NCBI RefSeq assembly: GCF_024198235.1
Contig: NZ_JAKCFB010000003.1
Location: 372,001-436,000 of the forward strand
DNA from: Myxococcus dinghuensis
Lineage (GTDB): Bacteria > Myxococcota > Myxococcia > Myxococcales > Myxococcaceae
Direction: 5' to 3'
DNA: 64,000 bases
Position numbers and translations under genes: made by a program. Under the pieces are notes generated by a model. It searched no databases. It was not told where the DNA came from and saw only the letters and a program-made list of their open reading frames with translations. Position 1 is the first letter of the stretch, and the number at the start of each line of letters is the position of its first letter. Shown piece after piece: positions 21,581-30,455 of the stretch.

Positions 21581-22483
21581 TCAGTGTCCGCGCGCGGCCT
21601 TCCACGTCGCGTGGAAGCGCGCCAGCGACTCGGCCAGCTCCAGCGGCTTCGCCTCGAGCTGGGTCCGCGCCTTGTCCGTCTTCAGCCCGCCCTTGAGTGG
21701 CCGGGGGCTGGGCAGCTTCAGCTCCGCCATGCGCGTGGGGACGATGAGCCCCGCGTCGAACCCGAACACGTCACACAGCGCCCGGCCGTAGCCCACCCGG
21801 TCGATGACCGTGCCGCCGCACGTGTTCCAGGTGCCGCCCAGCCTCCGCTCGCCCAGCTCCACCAGCATGGCGGCCACGTTGTCCGCCAGGCTCGGCGACA
21901 CCACCTGGTCCTCGAAGAGCTTCACCTGCTGGCCCTTCTCCAGGTTCGTCACCAGCCACGCGCCGAAGTTGAGCCGGCCCTCCACGGGCGGCCAGCCATA
22001 GACCACCGCCGTGCGCGCGATGGCGCAGCCGGGCGCGAGCACCCGCGCGGCCTGCTCCCCCATGTGCTTGGTCACCGCGTAGACGCCGCGGGGGTTGGGC
22101 ACCGCGGCCTCGTCGTACGGTCCCGCCTCGCCGTCGAAGACGTAGTCGGTGGAGACGTGGACCAGGTGCGCCCCGGCCGCCTGCGCGCTCCGGGCCACGG
22201 CGGCCGTCGCATTCACGTTGCCTGCGTACGCCGCCTGCGGGTCCTTCTCGCAGGCATCCACCTCCGTCATGGAGGCGCAGTGGATGACGACGTCGGGGGC
22301 GGCGGCCTTCAGCGCGCTGGCGACGTCCGCCTCGCGCGTCAGGTCGACGGACGCGTAGCCGTACTCGCCCCCCGTCCGCCGCGGGCCGCGCCCCAGCCCC
22401 ACCACCGTGTGGCCGCCCTTCTCGAAGAGGGAGCAGACGCGGCTGCCCACCAACCCGTTGGAGCCCGTGACGAGCACTCGCAT
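21581..22483 (-). CDS. rfbD: dTDP-4-dehydrorhamnose reductase
   Basis: A 300-residue short-chain reductase. Rossmann motif GSNGLVGS (7-14), VIHCASMTEVDACEKDP, LVHVSTDYVFDGEAGPY and the catalytic YAVTK identify RmlD, which makes dTDP-L-rhamnose using NAD(P)H. It begins four bases after the rfbB stop, so the two are tightly linked. Together with rfbB, rfbA and rfbC the full dTDP-rhamnose pathway is encoded here. Confidence 0.93.
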   Translation of the reverse strand: MRVLVTGSNGLVGSRVCSLFEKGGHTVVGLGRGPRRTGGEYGYASVDLTREADVASALKAAAPDVVIHCASMTEVDACEKDPQAAYAGNVNATAAVARSAQAAGAHLVHVSTDYVFDGEAGPYDEAAVPNPRGVYAVTKHMGEQAARVLAPGCAIARTAVVYGWPPVEGRLNFGAWLVTNLEKGQQVKLFEDQVVSPSLADNVAAMLVELGERRLGGTWNTCGGTVIDRVGYGRALCDVFGFDAGLIVPTRMAELKLPSPRPLKGGLKTDKARTQLEAKPLELAESLARFHATWKAARGH

Positions 22484-22487
22484 GGCG

Positions 22488-23513
22488 TCACGCCCTCCCC
22501 TGCAGGCGGTGCACGTACTGCGTCTCGTAGTACCGCTGGTACGCGCCGCTCGTCACCCGCTCCCACCACGCGCGGTGCTCCAGGTACCAGTGGACCGTGT
22601 CCGCCAGTCCCTGCTCGAAGGTGTGCACGGGCGTCCAACCCAGCTCCGCGCGGCTCTTCGACGGGTCGATGGCATAGCGCCGGTCGTGCCCGGGCCGGTC
22701 CTTCACGTACTGGATGAGGCTCTCCGGCTTGCCCACCAGGCCGAGGATGGCCTTCACGATGTCGATGTTGCGCCGCTCCGCCCCACCGCCGATGTTGTAG
22801 ACCTCGCCGGCCCGGCCCTTCTCCAGCGCGAGCAGCAGCGCGCGGCAGTGGTCCTCGACGTGCAGCCAGTCGCGCACGTTGGCGCCGTCGCCGTAGACGG
22901 GCAGCGGCTTGTCGTGCAGCGCGTTGACCACCATGAGCGGGATGAGCTTCTCCGGGAACTGGTAGCGCCCGTAGTTGTTCGAGCAGCGCGTCACCACCAC
23001 GTCCATGTGGAACGTGTGGTGGTACGCCAGCGCCACCAGGTCGGAGCTCGTCTTGCTGGCGGAGTACGGGCTGGAGGGCTTGAGGGGCGAGGACTCGGTG
23101 AAGGCCCCCGTGGGGCCGAGCGAGCCGTAGACCTCGTCGGTGGACACCATGACGAAGCGCTTCACGCCTCGCGCGCGGCTCGCCTCCAGCAGTTGCTGGG
23201 TGCCGAGCACGTTGGTGGTGATGAACACCTCCGGCCCGAGGATGGAGCGGTCCACGTGGCTCTCTGCCGCCAGGTGAAGGACGGCGTCGACGGCGTGCTT
23301 CGCCATCAGGTGTTCGACCAGCTCCCGGTTGCCGACGTCGCCCCGGACGAAGACATGGCGGGGGTCGCCCTCGAGGTCGGACAGATTCTCCAGGTTGCCC
23401 GCATACGTGAGCTTGTCGAGGTTGACGACCGTCCAGTCGGGTCGCTCGCGCCGCAGGTACCTCACGAGGTTGGAGCCGATGAAGCCGCAGCCTCCTGTCA
23501 CCAATACGTTCAT
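22488..23513 (-). CDS. rfbB: dTDP-glucose 4,6-dehydratase
   Basis: A 341-residue extended SDR enzyme and first gene of the rhamnose operon. GGCGFIGSN (7-15) binds NAD; LDKLTYAGNLENL, HLAAESHVDRSI, VSTDEVYGSLG and the catalytic YSASK follow, and RCSNNYGRYQFPEKLIPL is typical of RmlB. It converts dTDP-glucose to dTDP-4-keto-6-deoxyglucose. Transcribed divergently from the glycosyltransferase at 23622, with 108 bases holding both promoters. Confidence 0.95.
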   Translation of the reverse strand: MNVLVTGGCGFIGSNLVRYLRRERPDWTVVNLDKLTYAGNLENLSDLEGDPRHVFVRGDVGNRELVEHLMAKHAVDAVLHLAAESHVDRSILGPEVFITTNVLGTQQLLEASRARGVKRFVMVSTDEVYGSLGPTGAFTESSPLKPSSPYSASKTSSDLVALAYHHTFHMDVVVTRCSNNYGRYQFPEKLIPLMVVNALHDKPLPVYGDGANVRDWLHVEDHCRALLLALEKGRAGEVYNIGGGAERRNIDIVKAILGLVGKPESLIQYVKDRPGHDRRYAIDPSKSRAELGWTPVHTFEQGLADTVHWYLEHRAWWERVTSGAYQRYYETQYVHRLQGRA

Positions 23514-23621
23514 GTGCCGCGAGCCTCGAATCGTCGGGAAGGGGCCTCCCGTCGCCGAGGGGTTCTACACCAGGGAGGCCGGGCTTGTGTGCACCCTCTC
23601 GCGGGGCTAAGGGACCCAGGC

Positions 23622-25259
23622 GTGAGGACACAGCGACGCAGCCCCCCGACGTCGGGGCCTCGGGCCATCCACCAGCTCCTGCCACGTCTCGCCTGGGGCG
23701 ACGCGGTGGGCAACCAGGTGCGCTACCTCCAGGGGTTGCTGCGCCAGTGGGGTCATCCCTCGGAGATCTACGCCGAGGACTGGGACGACGCGTGCAAGGA
23801 CCAGGTCCGGCACGTGCGCGACTGCGCCCGCGATGCGACGGATGACACGGTCTGGGTGATCCACCACAGCTTCGAGTCGCGCCTGGTGCCACTCATCGCT
23901 CGCACGCCCGGTCGCAAGCTGCTCGTGTACCACAACGTAACGCCTGCTCGGCTGTTCGAGGGGTTCGAGCGCAAGGTCGCCGCCGCCTGCGACGCGGCCC
24001 GCGATGAGCTGCTCGCCCTGCGTCCGCTCGTGGACCATGGCTTCGCGTATTCGCGCTTCAGCGCGGAGGAGTTGACGGCGGCGGGCTTCATGTCCGTCTC
24101 CCTGCTCCCGTTCGCCATCGACTGGACGGCCTTCGACGCCCCCGCGGACCCCGCGCTCCAGGCGGAGCTGTCCGATGGCTGCGCCAACATCCTCTTCGTG
24201 GGCCGCGCGGTGCCGAGCAAGAAGGTGGATGACGTGCTGCGCGTCTTCACGGCGTATCAGCGGCTCTACCAACCGCGCAGCCGGCTCGTCGTCGCGGGAT
24301 ACCTGCACCGTGACGGCGCCTATGGCGCCTCTCTGCACGGACTCAAGGACGTGCTCGGCGCGGAGCGCGTCCACTTCCTGGGACGCGTGAGCGCGGCGCA
24401 GTTGTCCGCGTGCTTCGCCACGGCGTCGGCCTACCTGTCCATGAGCCGGCACGAGGGATTCGGCGTGCCCCTCCTGGAGGCCATGTACCGGGGCGTGCCC
24501 GTGGTCGCCTACGGCGCGGCGGCCGTTCCCGAGACGATGGGCGGAGCCGGGCTCGCCACGCTGACCGACGCACCGGAGGATGTCGCGGAGCTGCTCGCCG
24601 TCCTGGACAGGCGACCCTCGCTGCGCGCGCAGGTCCTCGAGGCGCAGCGTCGACACCTGACCACGCTCTCCCAGGACCTCGTGGCCCGGCGGGTGCGAGA
24701 GGCCTTCGACGAGGTGCTCGCGGCGCGGCGTGCGCCAGAGCCTGCGCCTACGGTCCAGGCAAGCGTGGAGCTGGTGTGCCCAGGCTTCACGGTGCGCCCT
24801 CGGGATGCAGCCACCCAGCTCACCCGGAGACTGGCGGAGCGCCTGCCCGGCGCGCGGGTGCTCGCGTTGAGCCCGAGGGGCACGCCGTCCTCCGGAGCAC
24901 CGCGCACCACGACGGAGGTGGGAGGAGTCCCGGTGTGGCACTTCACGCCGGACCAGCCCGTGGGACGGGGCGTGGGCGCCCTGCCCGGCGCGTCCTCGCT
25001 CGAGAGCGCCGTCCGCGTCTCGTCCGGGAAGGTGGTCCTGCTGGGCGCGGAGACGCTGACGGCCCAGGCGCTCGCGCCGCGCGTCGGCCCACGGGCCTGG
25101 GGCGTCTTCGAGCCGTCGGACGCTCCTTCTGCGTTGGAGGCCGCGCGGCAACACCTGGGCGCGCGGCTCGTGCCCATGGACTCGTCACGGCTGGACTCCG
25201 CCGTGGAAACCCTGTTGAACGCCCTTTCCTCTTCACGAGGTGCGGCCCTTGCGCGCTGA
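23622..25259 (+). CDS. GT4-type glycosyltransferase with unidentified C-terminal domain
   Basis: A 545-residue protein read from GTG 23622. Residues 20-370 look like a GT-B glycosyltransferase: AIHQLLPRLAWGDAVGNQVRYLQGLL at the N terminus, LFVGRAVPSKKVDDVLRVF, and SMSRHEGFGVPLLEAMYRGVPVVAY for the nucleotide-sugar site. The remaining ~170 residues (VELVCPGFTVRPRDAATQLT onward) form a separate region I do not recognise. It is divergent from rfbB and overlaps the next gene by 20 bases, so it likely adds a sugar, possibly rhamnose, to the cell-surface polysaccharide; donor and acceptor are inferred from context. Confidence 0.85.
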   Translation: MRTQRRSPPTSGPRAIHQLLPRLAWGDAVGNQVRYLQGLLRQWGHPSEIYAEDWDDACKDQVRHVRDCARDATDDTVWVIHHSFESRLVPLIARTPGRKLLVYHNVTPARLFEGFERKVAAACDAARDELLALRPLVDHGFAYSRFSAEELTAAGFMSVSLLPFAIDWTAFDAPADPALQAELSDGCANILFVGRAVPSKKVDDVLRVFTAYQRLYQPRSRLVVAGYLHRDGAYGASLHGLKDVLGAERVHFLGRVSAAQLSACFATASAYLSMSRHEGFGVPLLEAMYRGVPVVAYGAAAVPETMGGAGLATLTDAPEDVAELLAVLDRRPSLRAQVLEAQRRHLTTLSQDLVARRVREAFDEVLAARRAPEPAPTVQASVELVCPGFTVRPRDAATQLTRRLAERLPGARVLALSPRGTPSSGAPRTTTEVGGVPVWHFTPDQPVGRGVGALPGASSLESAVRVSSGKVVLLGAETLTAQALAPRVGPRAWGVFEPSDAPSALEAARQHLGARLVPMDSSRLDSAVETLLNALSSSRGAALAR

Positions 25260-25884
25260 AGACCTGCTGACCACCAGCCCCACGGCCGAGGCCGTGGCGG
25301 AGGAGACCCGGAGACTCCCCGCGCCTTCACCGGAAGCAGCCGAGGCGCTGCGACACACCCTGGAGCGGTCCGCGAACGCCAGCCCACCCGCGCCGTGGCC
25401 CGCGCTTCTCCAGGAGGCACGGGGGAAGATGGACAGCCGCTACGCGGGGCCGGTGACTTCGCATCGCGGGGGGCTCAGTGGCCCCGCGCTCGTCCTGGCC
25501 AAGCGCGCCTTCCGCCTCCTCTTCCAGCCCTTCATCAACGAAGCCCTGCGCAAGCAGGTCGAGTTCAACGAGTCCATCCTCGACGCGCTCGCCACCATCC
25601 ACGACGTGCAGCGCGAGCACGCACGAGCCCAGGCCAGTTGGCGGCAGGAGATGGATCGCCGCCTCGCGAACATCGAAGCCGCGGCGCTCGGGCGTGTGGC
25701 CACGCGAGAGGCATCACCGGACACGAGTCCCGCCGGGGCCTCCGACCACGGCAGCGCGCCCACGGCCACACAGCCTCCCGATGGTGCCTCGACACGCGCC
25801 CCACCGCCCGAGCCCGGAGGGCCGGTGAACCGTCAGGGCCGTGGCGCACGTGCTGGAGGACGGGGGCGCGGCGGTCGTCGATGA
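25240..25884 (+). CDS. Small protein with SHR-KR-QxxFN motif, glycosyltransferase partner
   Basis: A 214-residue protein starting at GTG within the previous gene. No enzyme fold is visible. Residues 74-117 carry SHRGG, AKRAFRLLF, PFINEALRKQVEFNESIL, a basic amphipathic helix that also occurs twice, plus a degenerate third copy, in the N terminus of WbgA. A charged helix of coiled-coil type follows (about 120-150), then a disordered Thr/Pro/Gly/Arg-rich tail. The overlap with the glycosyltransferase gene and the shared motif suggest a role in assembling the polysaccharide machinery, perhaps docking enzymes at the membrane. That role is inference. Confidence 0.7.
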   Translation: MRPLRAEDLLTTSPTAEAVAEETRRLPAPSPEAAEALRHTLERSANASPPAPWPALLQEARGKMDSRYAGPVTSHRGGLSGPALVLAKRAFRLLFQPFINEALRKQVEFNESILDALATIHDVQREHARAQASWRQEMDRRLANIEAAALGRVATREASPDTSPAGASDHGSAPTATQPPDGASTRAPPPEPGGPVNRQGRGARAGGRGRGGRR

Positions 25885-25904
25885 ACCGCTGAGCAGAGCA
25901 CTCC

Positions 25905-26107
25905 GTCGGCACGCCAGACGGCGAGCGAAGTCGGGGGCCCGACAACACTGCGGGCGCCCCACTCGCGCACACAGCCCTCCGCCGTCACGCGCCAAGCAGA
26001 GGACCACGTCGGCACGCCGGACAACGGGAGTGAAGGCGGGGCCCGAACACACAGCGGGCGCACGACCCGGGCACACAGCCCTCCGCATTCACGCACCAAG
26101 AGGAGGG
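25905..26107. repeat. Two degenerate ~100-base tandem units
   Basis: Unit one (25905-26007) and unit two (26008-26107) both begin GTCGGCACGCC and both hold CACACAGCCCTCCGC and CACGC(G/A)CCAAG in the same order, with many substitutions and small indels between. They fill most of the 351-base gap (25885-26235) between two convergent operons. No gene or clear terminator is visible in that gap besides this. Confidence 0.65.
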
Positions 26108-26235
26108 GTCCAGCAGCTCGGAGGGAACGAGGGGACTCGCCCCCCAAGCCCCGCACTGCTGTGGACCCGCCACGAGCTGGGAGCATCCCGCATCGACTCC
26201 GGGCATCCCCGCCCCCGAGCCGACGCGGGCCCGCC

Positions 26236-28461
26236 CTACCGGATGGACGAGGCGATCGTCCGGACGCGCTTGTTCAGGGCATCCGCCAGCACATAGCGCG
26301 TGGGCCGGCTTCCATCCGTTCCCGCCGTCAACCCCGACGCGGCGTACTTGAGCGCCTTGTGGAGCAACGGCAGCCGCTTGAGCGAGACGTTCACCCGGTC
26401 CATGACGCCATGGAGCCGATGCACCACCTCCACCTTCACCTCGGGCGCCGGCGGCGGGGCCTCGGGTGCGACGGCGAGGAGCAGGAACGGATCCAACTGG
26501 ATGCCCGCCGGCAGCGGGTGCTTGAGGTTCCGGTGGAGCTGATTGAGCAGCTCCAGGTGCCGGCGCGGGTTGACGCCCGAAATCATCGAACCGCCTCGGC
26601 GGCGGTAGTGGAAGTGGATGGCGTTGGTGACCAGGAAGCGGTGCCCGGCATGCGTGAGGCGCAGGTAGAGGTCCCAGTCCTCGTAGCTGCGCAGCCGCTC
26701 GTCGTAGCGCGTGTGCTCGAACAGCGAACGGCGCATCAGCGAGGTGGCGGAGGAGAGACGGTTGGCCACCATCCCGAGGGAGGGGCAATCCCCCAGGAAC
26801 ATGGCGTAGTCGCAGAAGCGCCGCTCCGCCAACGCCTCGTCGGAGTCGAAGTAACCCGTGGCGGGCACCACCACGTCGTACTCCCGGTGGCGCTCCAGCG
26901 CCTCCACCGCGAGCTGGATGAAGCGCGGACCGATGCAGTCGTCCGCGTCCAGCGGAAGGACGTACTCGCCGCGAGCCGCGTCGAGGGCGATGTTGCGCGA
27001 CGCGGGCAAGCCACGGTTGACCGGGTTGCGGATCAGCCGGAGGTTCGACCCACCGTCCTCGGAGGCGACCGCGATGCGCTCCATCATCGCGTGGTCGAAC
27101 GGGTCCGTGGAGGCGTCATCCACGAGGATGATCTCCACCTCGGGATAGGTGCTCTCCGCGATGCTCTCCAGCGCCTCGGGGAGGTAGCGCGCCAGGTTGA
27201 AGTTGGTGATGAGCACGCTGACGAGCGGCGTCCGCGCGGTCGTCGCGCGCGCGCGCCGGGCACGCGGGTCCGGCGTCTCCCAGTACGGGACATCCGCCGT
27301 CCACTCCACGGGGCGGAGGTCCGGGGACTTCCAGGCGCGCGCGATGGCCTCCGCCAGGCCGTTCACCGAGCCATCGAAGGTGTAGCAGTTCACGCCGTCC
27401 ACGAACGGGCTGCCCGGCGCGAAGGCCACGCACTCGCCGTTGAGCACCAGGGGCGCGCCCACCGACGACGCCTCGTAGGCCGCCAGGTTGACGGATTCGT
27501 AGTCCGACGGGATGACCACGATGCCCCGGCGCATCAGGGCCTCGCGGTCCTTGCTGGGGCCGGTGAAGACGAAGCGCGGACGCAGGTCCGCCGGAACGAG
27601 CGACTTCACCCAGTCCAGGTGCTCACCGGGCACCATGACGCAATCGAGCACCGCCCGCCCGGTGTACTCCGGGTGGTTGCGCATGAACGTCGCGGCGCCT
27701 CGGACGAACAGGTCGGCGCGCTTGAAGCGCTGCACCTTGGAGACGAAGAGCAGGTCCGGCACTTCCCACTCGCGAGACCGGAGGCTCGCGTCGGTCCGCA
27801 GCGCGACCGGCGGGAACTGGCAGGTCACCTTCTGCTTCCACTGCTCCGGGAAGCGATAGAAGGCGTGGTTGAAGTCCGCCACCCGCGGCAGGTGCGCGAT
27901 GACGCGGTCCGCGTCGAGGAGCGCCTTGCGCTCGAGCTCCGACTGACCGTGATTGTCCTTGGTGAGGAGCTGACGCTCCATCTGGGCGATGATGCCGAAG
28001 GTCGAGTGCAGCCGGACCACGACCTCCGTGTTCGCGAACGCCCCCCCGAGCAGCTTCTCCTGCAGCGTGCAGAAGGCCCACCCCAGGTAGTCGGGAAACT
28101 CGATGACGTCGAAATGGAGGCCCGAGGCCTCGAGCCGCCGGAGCTGGAGCATCAGCTCCAGCGACGTCGCGTGCTGGAACGTGTCCGTGAAGGCCCCTGG
28201 GGGCGGGTAGACGCCGCCCTCGTCGAAGCGCAGGTCCCAGGTGCCTCGGGACTGGGCGACATGGGCGCGCACCCCACCGCCGAAGTGCGCCTCGATCGCG
28301 GAGGGCACCACCGCCACGGTGGAGGGGAAGAGCAGGTGCAGCTCGACGGAGCTCTCCCGCCGCAACGAGTCCATGACGAAGTTGTGGACGAGCCGACCGA
28401 TTCCCCCCTGGGTGAACGGATAGAGCTCGTCCGTGACGAGACACACACGACGAGGACTCAT
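26236..28461 (-). CDS. Fused GT4-GT2 glycosyltransferase
   Basis: A 741-residue protein starting at ATG 28461, overlapping the stop of the upstream gene (ATGA). Residues 1-400 are a GT-B enzyme: CLVTDELYPFTQGGIGRLVHNF at the start, LLFVSKVQRFKRADLFV near 240, GIVVIPSDYESVNLAAYEA near 313-331. Residues 412-690 are a GT-A family 2 enzyme: LVSVLITNFNLARYLPEALE, ILVDDAST and PLDADD as the metal-binding motif, with EDWDLYLRLTHAGH. The last 60 residues are helical. It thus should add two sugars in turn to the O-antigen chain. Last gene of the wzm-wzt-wbgA operon. Confidence 0.87.
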   Translation of the reverse strand: MSPRRVCLVTDELYPFTQGGIGRLVHNFVMDSLRRESSVELHLLFPSTVAVVPSAIEAHFGGGVRAHVAQSRGTWDLRFDEGGVYPPPGAFTDTFQHATSLELMLQLRRLEASGLHFDVIEFPDYLGWAFCTLQEKLLGGAFANTEVVVRLHSTFGIIAQMERQLLTKDNHGQSELERKALLDADRVIAHLPRVADFNHAFYRFPEQWKQKVTCQFPPVALRTDASLRSREWEVPDLLFVSKVQRFKRADLFVRGAATFMRNHPEYTGRAVLDCVMVPGEHLDWVKSLVPADLRPRFVFTGPSKDREALMRRGIVVIPSDYESVNLAAYEASSVGAPLVLNGECVAFAPGSPFVDGVNCYTFDGSVNGLAEAIARAWKSPDLRPVEWTADVPYWETPDPRARRARATTARTPLVSVLITNFNLARYLPEALESIAESTYPEVEIILVDDASTDPFDHAMMERIAVASEDGGSNLRLIRNPVNRGLPASRNIALDAARGEYVLPLDADDCIGPRFIQLAVEALERHREYDVVVPATGYFDSDEALAERRFCDYAMFLGDCPSLGMVANRLSSATSLMRRSLFEHTRYDERLRSYEDWDLYLRLTHAGHRFLVTNAIHFHYRRRGGSMISGVNPRRHLELLNQLHRNLKHPLPAGIQLDPFLLLAVAPEAPPPAPEVKVEVVHRLHGVMDRVNVSLKRLPLLHKALKYAASGLTAGTDGSRPTRYVLADALNKRVRTIASSIR

Positions 28462-30440
28462 GACTGGACGAACTCCTCGAGCACCCGGAACGCCTCCTGA
28501 GTCAACACACGCTCGTAGTCCATCATCATCCCGGTCAGCTCGGCCGGAGACCGCTCCCGCAGCTCCAACACCTGGTCGATGGCATCCCTCACGCGCTCCA
28601 CCGAATCCACGTGAACCATCTGGGTGAGCTTCTGGTACGGATGCGCATCCAACGCCCCCAACGCGAGCGGACCGTGCAGACACGGCACGCGGAGCACGAG
28701 CCCCTCCAGCGCCGTCATGGGCTGGCACTCGGACAACGAGGCGTTGAGCACGATGTCGCAACGGCGGACCAGATCGAACATCGTCGCGCGGTCGGGGCGC
28801 GGCACGCTGACGACGCGCTTGGGTCCGCGCAGGGCCTCCGGCATCAGATACGTCGCCGTGACATGGAGGGTGTCGAGGCGCGACGAGGCATGCCCGGCGA
28901 ATAGGTTCGTGTAGAAGTTCTTCCGCCAGTCGTTGGGGATGGGGATGAAGGCCTCGCGCGTGGGCCGCGACGGCGGCCGGCCGCGCTCGGCCTCGGACAT
29001 CCGCGGGGGTACGTTGAGCACCGTCTTCGGGAAGACCTCCTCCGCGAGCAGGTGCATCCCGGGCTTCACGGTCGCCACGGCGTTGAGGATGCCTCGCCGT
29101 TGCAACTCCACGAGCTGGCCGAAGTAGTCGATCTCGATGGGGTTCGGGAACTGCGCCGTCGAGCCGTGCCAGAGCGCGAGCAGCCGAATCGAGGAGCCGA
29201 GCGCCTTGCGCAGGGCCTCCACGACCTGGTGCGCCGTGGGCGAGAAGGCATGGACGATGACGGTGTGACACAGGCTCTTCTCGACGTAGGCCAGCGCGGC
29301 GAGGAGGTCGTGTCGCTCCAGCGTCCGCTCCGAGGGGATGGCCATCTTCCGCCCCGGGAAGTAGCCCGCCGCCGCGCGGATGCCGTGCCAGTCCTGGTGG
29401 AACAGGTGGAGCACGCCGTTGAACCGCGCGGACTCGTGCGCCCAGCGCGTGTCGAGCGCCGCGTCGGTCACCACGGCGGGCAGGGCCTTCGACGGCGTGG
29501 ACAGAGGCTTCACCTCGGGCGGCGACATGCGCGGCGCCCGGAAGCGCGCGAGGTCATCCGACAAGGAGCGCAGCCGCTGACGCCGGGCGAGACGCTCCGC
29601 CTCCGTGCTCAGTTGCTGGGACAGCTCTGCGATGCGCGCATCCTCCGGGCGGGAGAGCTGCTCGCTGGCCTTCTCCGACCAGTCCAGGAGCCGGAGGAAC
29701 GCGCTCTCGTGGAGCGTCTGGAGCCCGAGCGGCTGGGACTCGCTCCGCGCGTCCTCCAGGTTCCCGACCTGGAAGTAGCGGCGCCCTCCCTCCGCGTTTC
29801 GCTTGAGGAGGTACAGGTCCTGTCCACTCACGGGCTCCGAGGCGTGATGCAGGTCCCAGCCTTCCGGCAGCAGGCTCGCGAAGGGATGCAGCCACCGCCC
29901 CGGGCGCGACGAGAAGTCCCAGAGGCTCACGGGAACGAGCGGGTTCTCCAGGAGGATGAGCGACCCACCGGGACGCACCAGGTCCCCGAGCTCCTCCATC
30001 AAGCCGGTGATACGCCCGCTCGGGGTGTAGCCGAGCGCGGAGACGGAGAAGACGCAGTCGAAGGAGCGTCCCGCCAGGACCTTGCGAGGCGAGTCTCCGT
30101 GGAAGATTCGCTCGGCGACGGGGGACACGGAGGGCGGCGGCTCCTGCCGCAGCGGCTCCGTCATCGACACCGAGACGTCGTACCCGTGGTAGCGGACGCC
30201 CGGCAGCGCGGCGACCGGGCCGGCGAGCCGACCGAAACCACAACCGAACTCCAGGACGTCGAGCGTCGCATCACCGCGACGCTGTTCAGCCTTCAGCAGA
30301 GTGGCGAGCACGCGCGTCTGGCGACCATGCAGCGCCGTCCCTGGACCTTCTGATGCGAGCGTCACCTCGCGATAGTCAGAACCGCGGGTCGACTTCCAGA
30401 ACTGAAGACTGTCCTCTGTGCTGTCGAGTTCCTTGTACAT
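28458..30440 (-). CDS. Fused SAM methyltransferase and GT-B-like protein
   Basis: A 660-residue protein. Residues 40-235 form a class I methyltransferase: VLEFGCGFGRLAGPVAAL (63-80) binds SAM, YHGYDVSVSM follows, then CVFSVSALGYTPSGRI. A coiled-coil stretch (about 262-300, IAELSQQLSTEAERLARRQR) links to a C-terminal GT-B-like half (about 330-655) with a CDIVLNASLSECQPMTALEGLVLRVP element typical of GT4 donor sites. Methylation at a chain end is a known way to stop ABC-exported O-antigens, so a terminator or decorating role is plausible. It overlaps the GT4-GT2 gene and lies 15 bases after wbgA. Confidence 0.82.
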   Translation of the reverse strand: MYKELDSTEDSLQFWKSTRGSDYREVTLASEGPGTALHGRQTRVLATLLKAEQRRGDATLDVLEFGCGFGRLAGPVAALPGVRYHGYDVSVSMTEPLRQEPPPSVSPVAERIFHGDSPRKVLAGRSFDCVFSVSALGYTPSGRITGLMEELGDLVRPGGSLILLENPLVPVSLWDFSSRPGRWLHPFASLLPEGWDLHHASEPVSGQDLYLLKRNAEGGRRYFQVGNLEDARSESQPLGLQTLHESAFLRLLDWSEKASEQLSRPEDARIAELSQQLSTEAERLARRQRLRSLSDDLARFRAPRMSPPEVKPLSTPSKALPAVVTDAALDTRWAHESARFNGVLHLFHQDWHGIRAAAGYFPGRKMAIPSERTLERHDLLAALAYVEKSLCHTVIVHAFSPTAHQVVEALRKALGSSIRLLALWHGSTAQFPNPIEIDYFGQLVELQRRGILNAVATVKPGMHLLAEEVFPKTVLNVPPRMSEAERGRPPSRPTREAFIPIPNDWRKNFYTNLFAGHASSRLDTLHVTATYLMPEALRGPKRVVSVPRPDRATMFDLVRRCDIVLNASLSECQPMTALEGLVLRVPCLHGPLALGALDAHPYQKLTQMVHVDSVERVRDAIDQVLELRERSPAELTGMMMDYERVLTQEAFRVLEEFVQS

Positions 30441-30455
30441 ACGCCCGTCAGAACC

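Noticed and set aside
20142-21605. Single 487-residue protein spanning rfbA and rfbC
   Set aside because: Its first part is an out-of-frame shadow of rfbA; only the last 181 residues, from 20687, are RmlC.
25905-26107. Considered as a CRISPR array
   Set aside because: Only two diverged units of about 100 bases, with no short exact repeats separated by unique spacers and no cas genes.
28462-29271. N-terminal extension of the GT4-GT2 frame
   Set aside because: The extra residues are an antisense-like reading of the methyltransferase/GT gene in another frame; the ATG at 28461 in an ATGA overlap starts the real protein.
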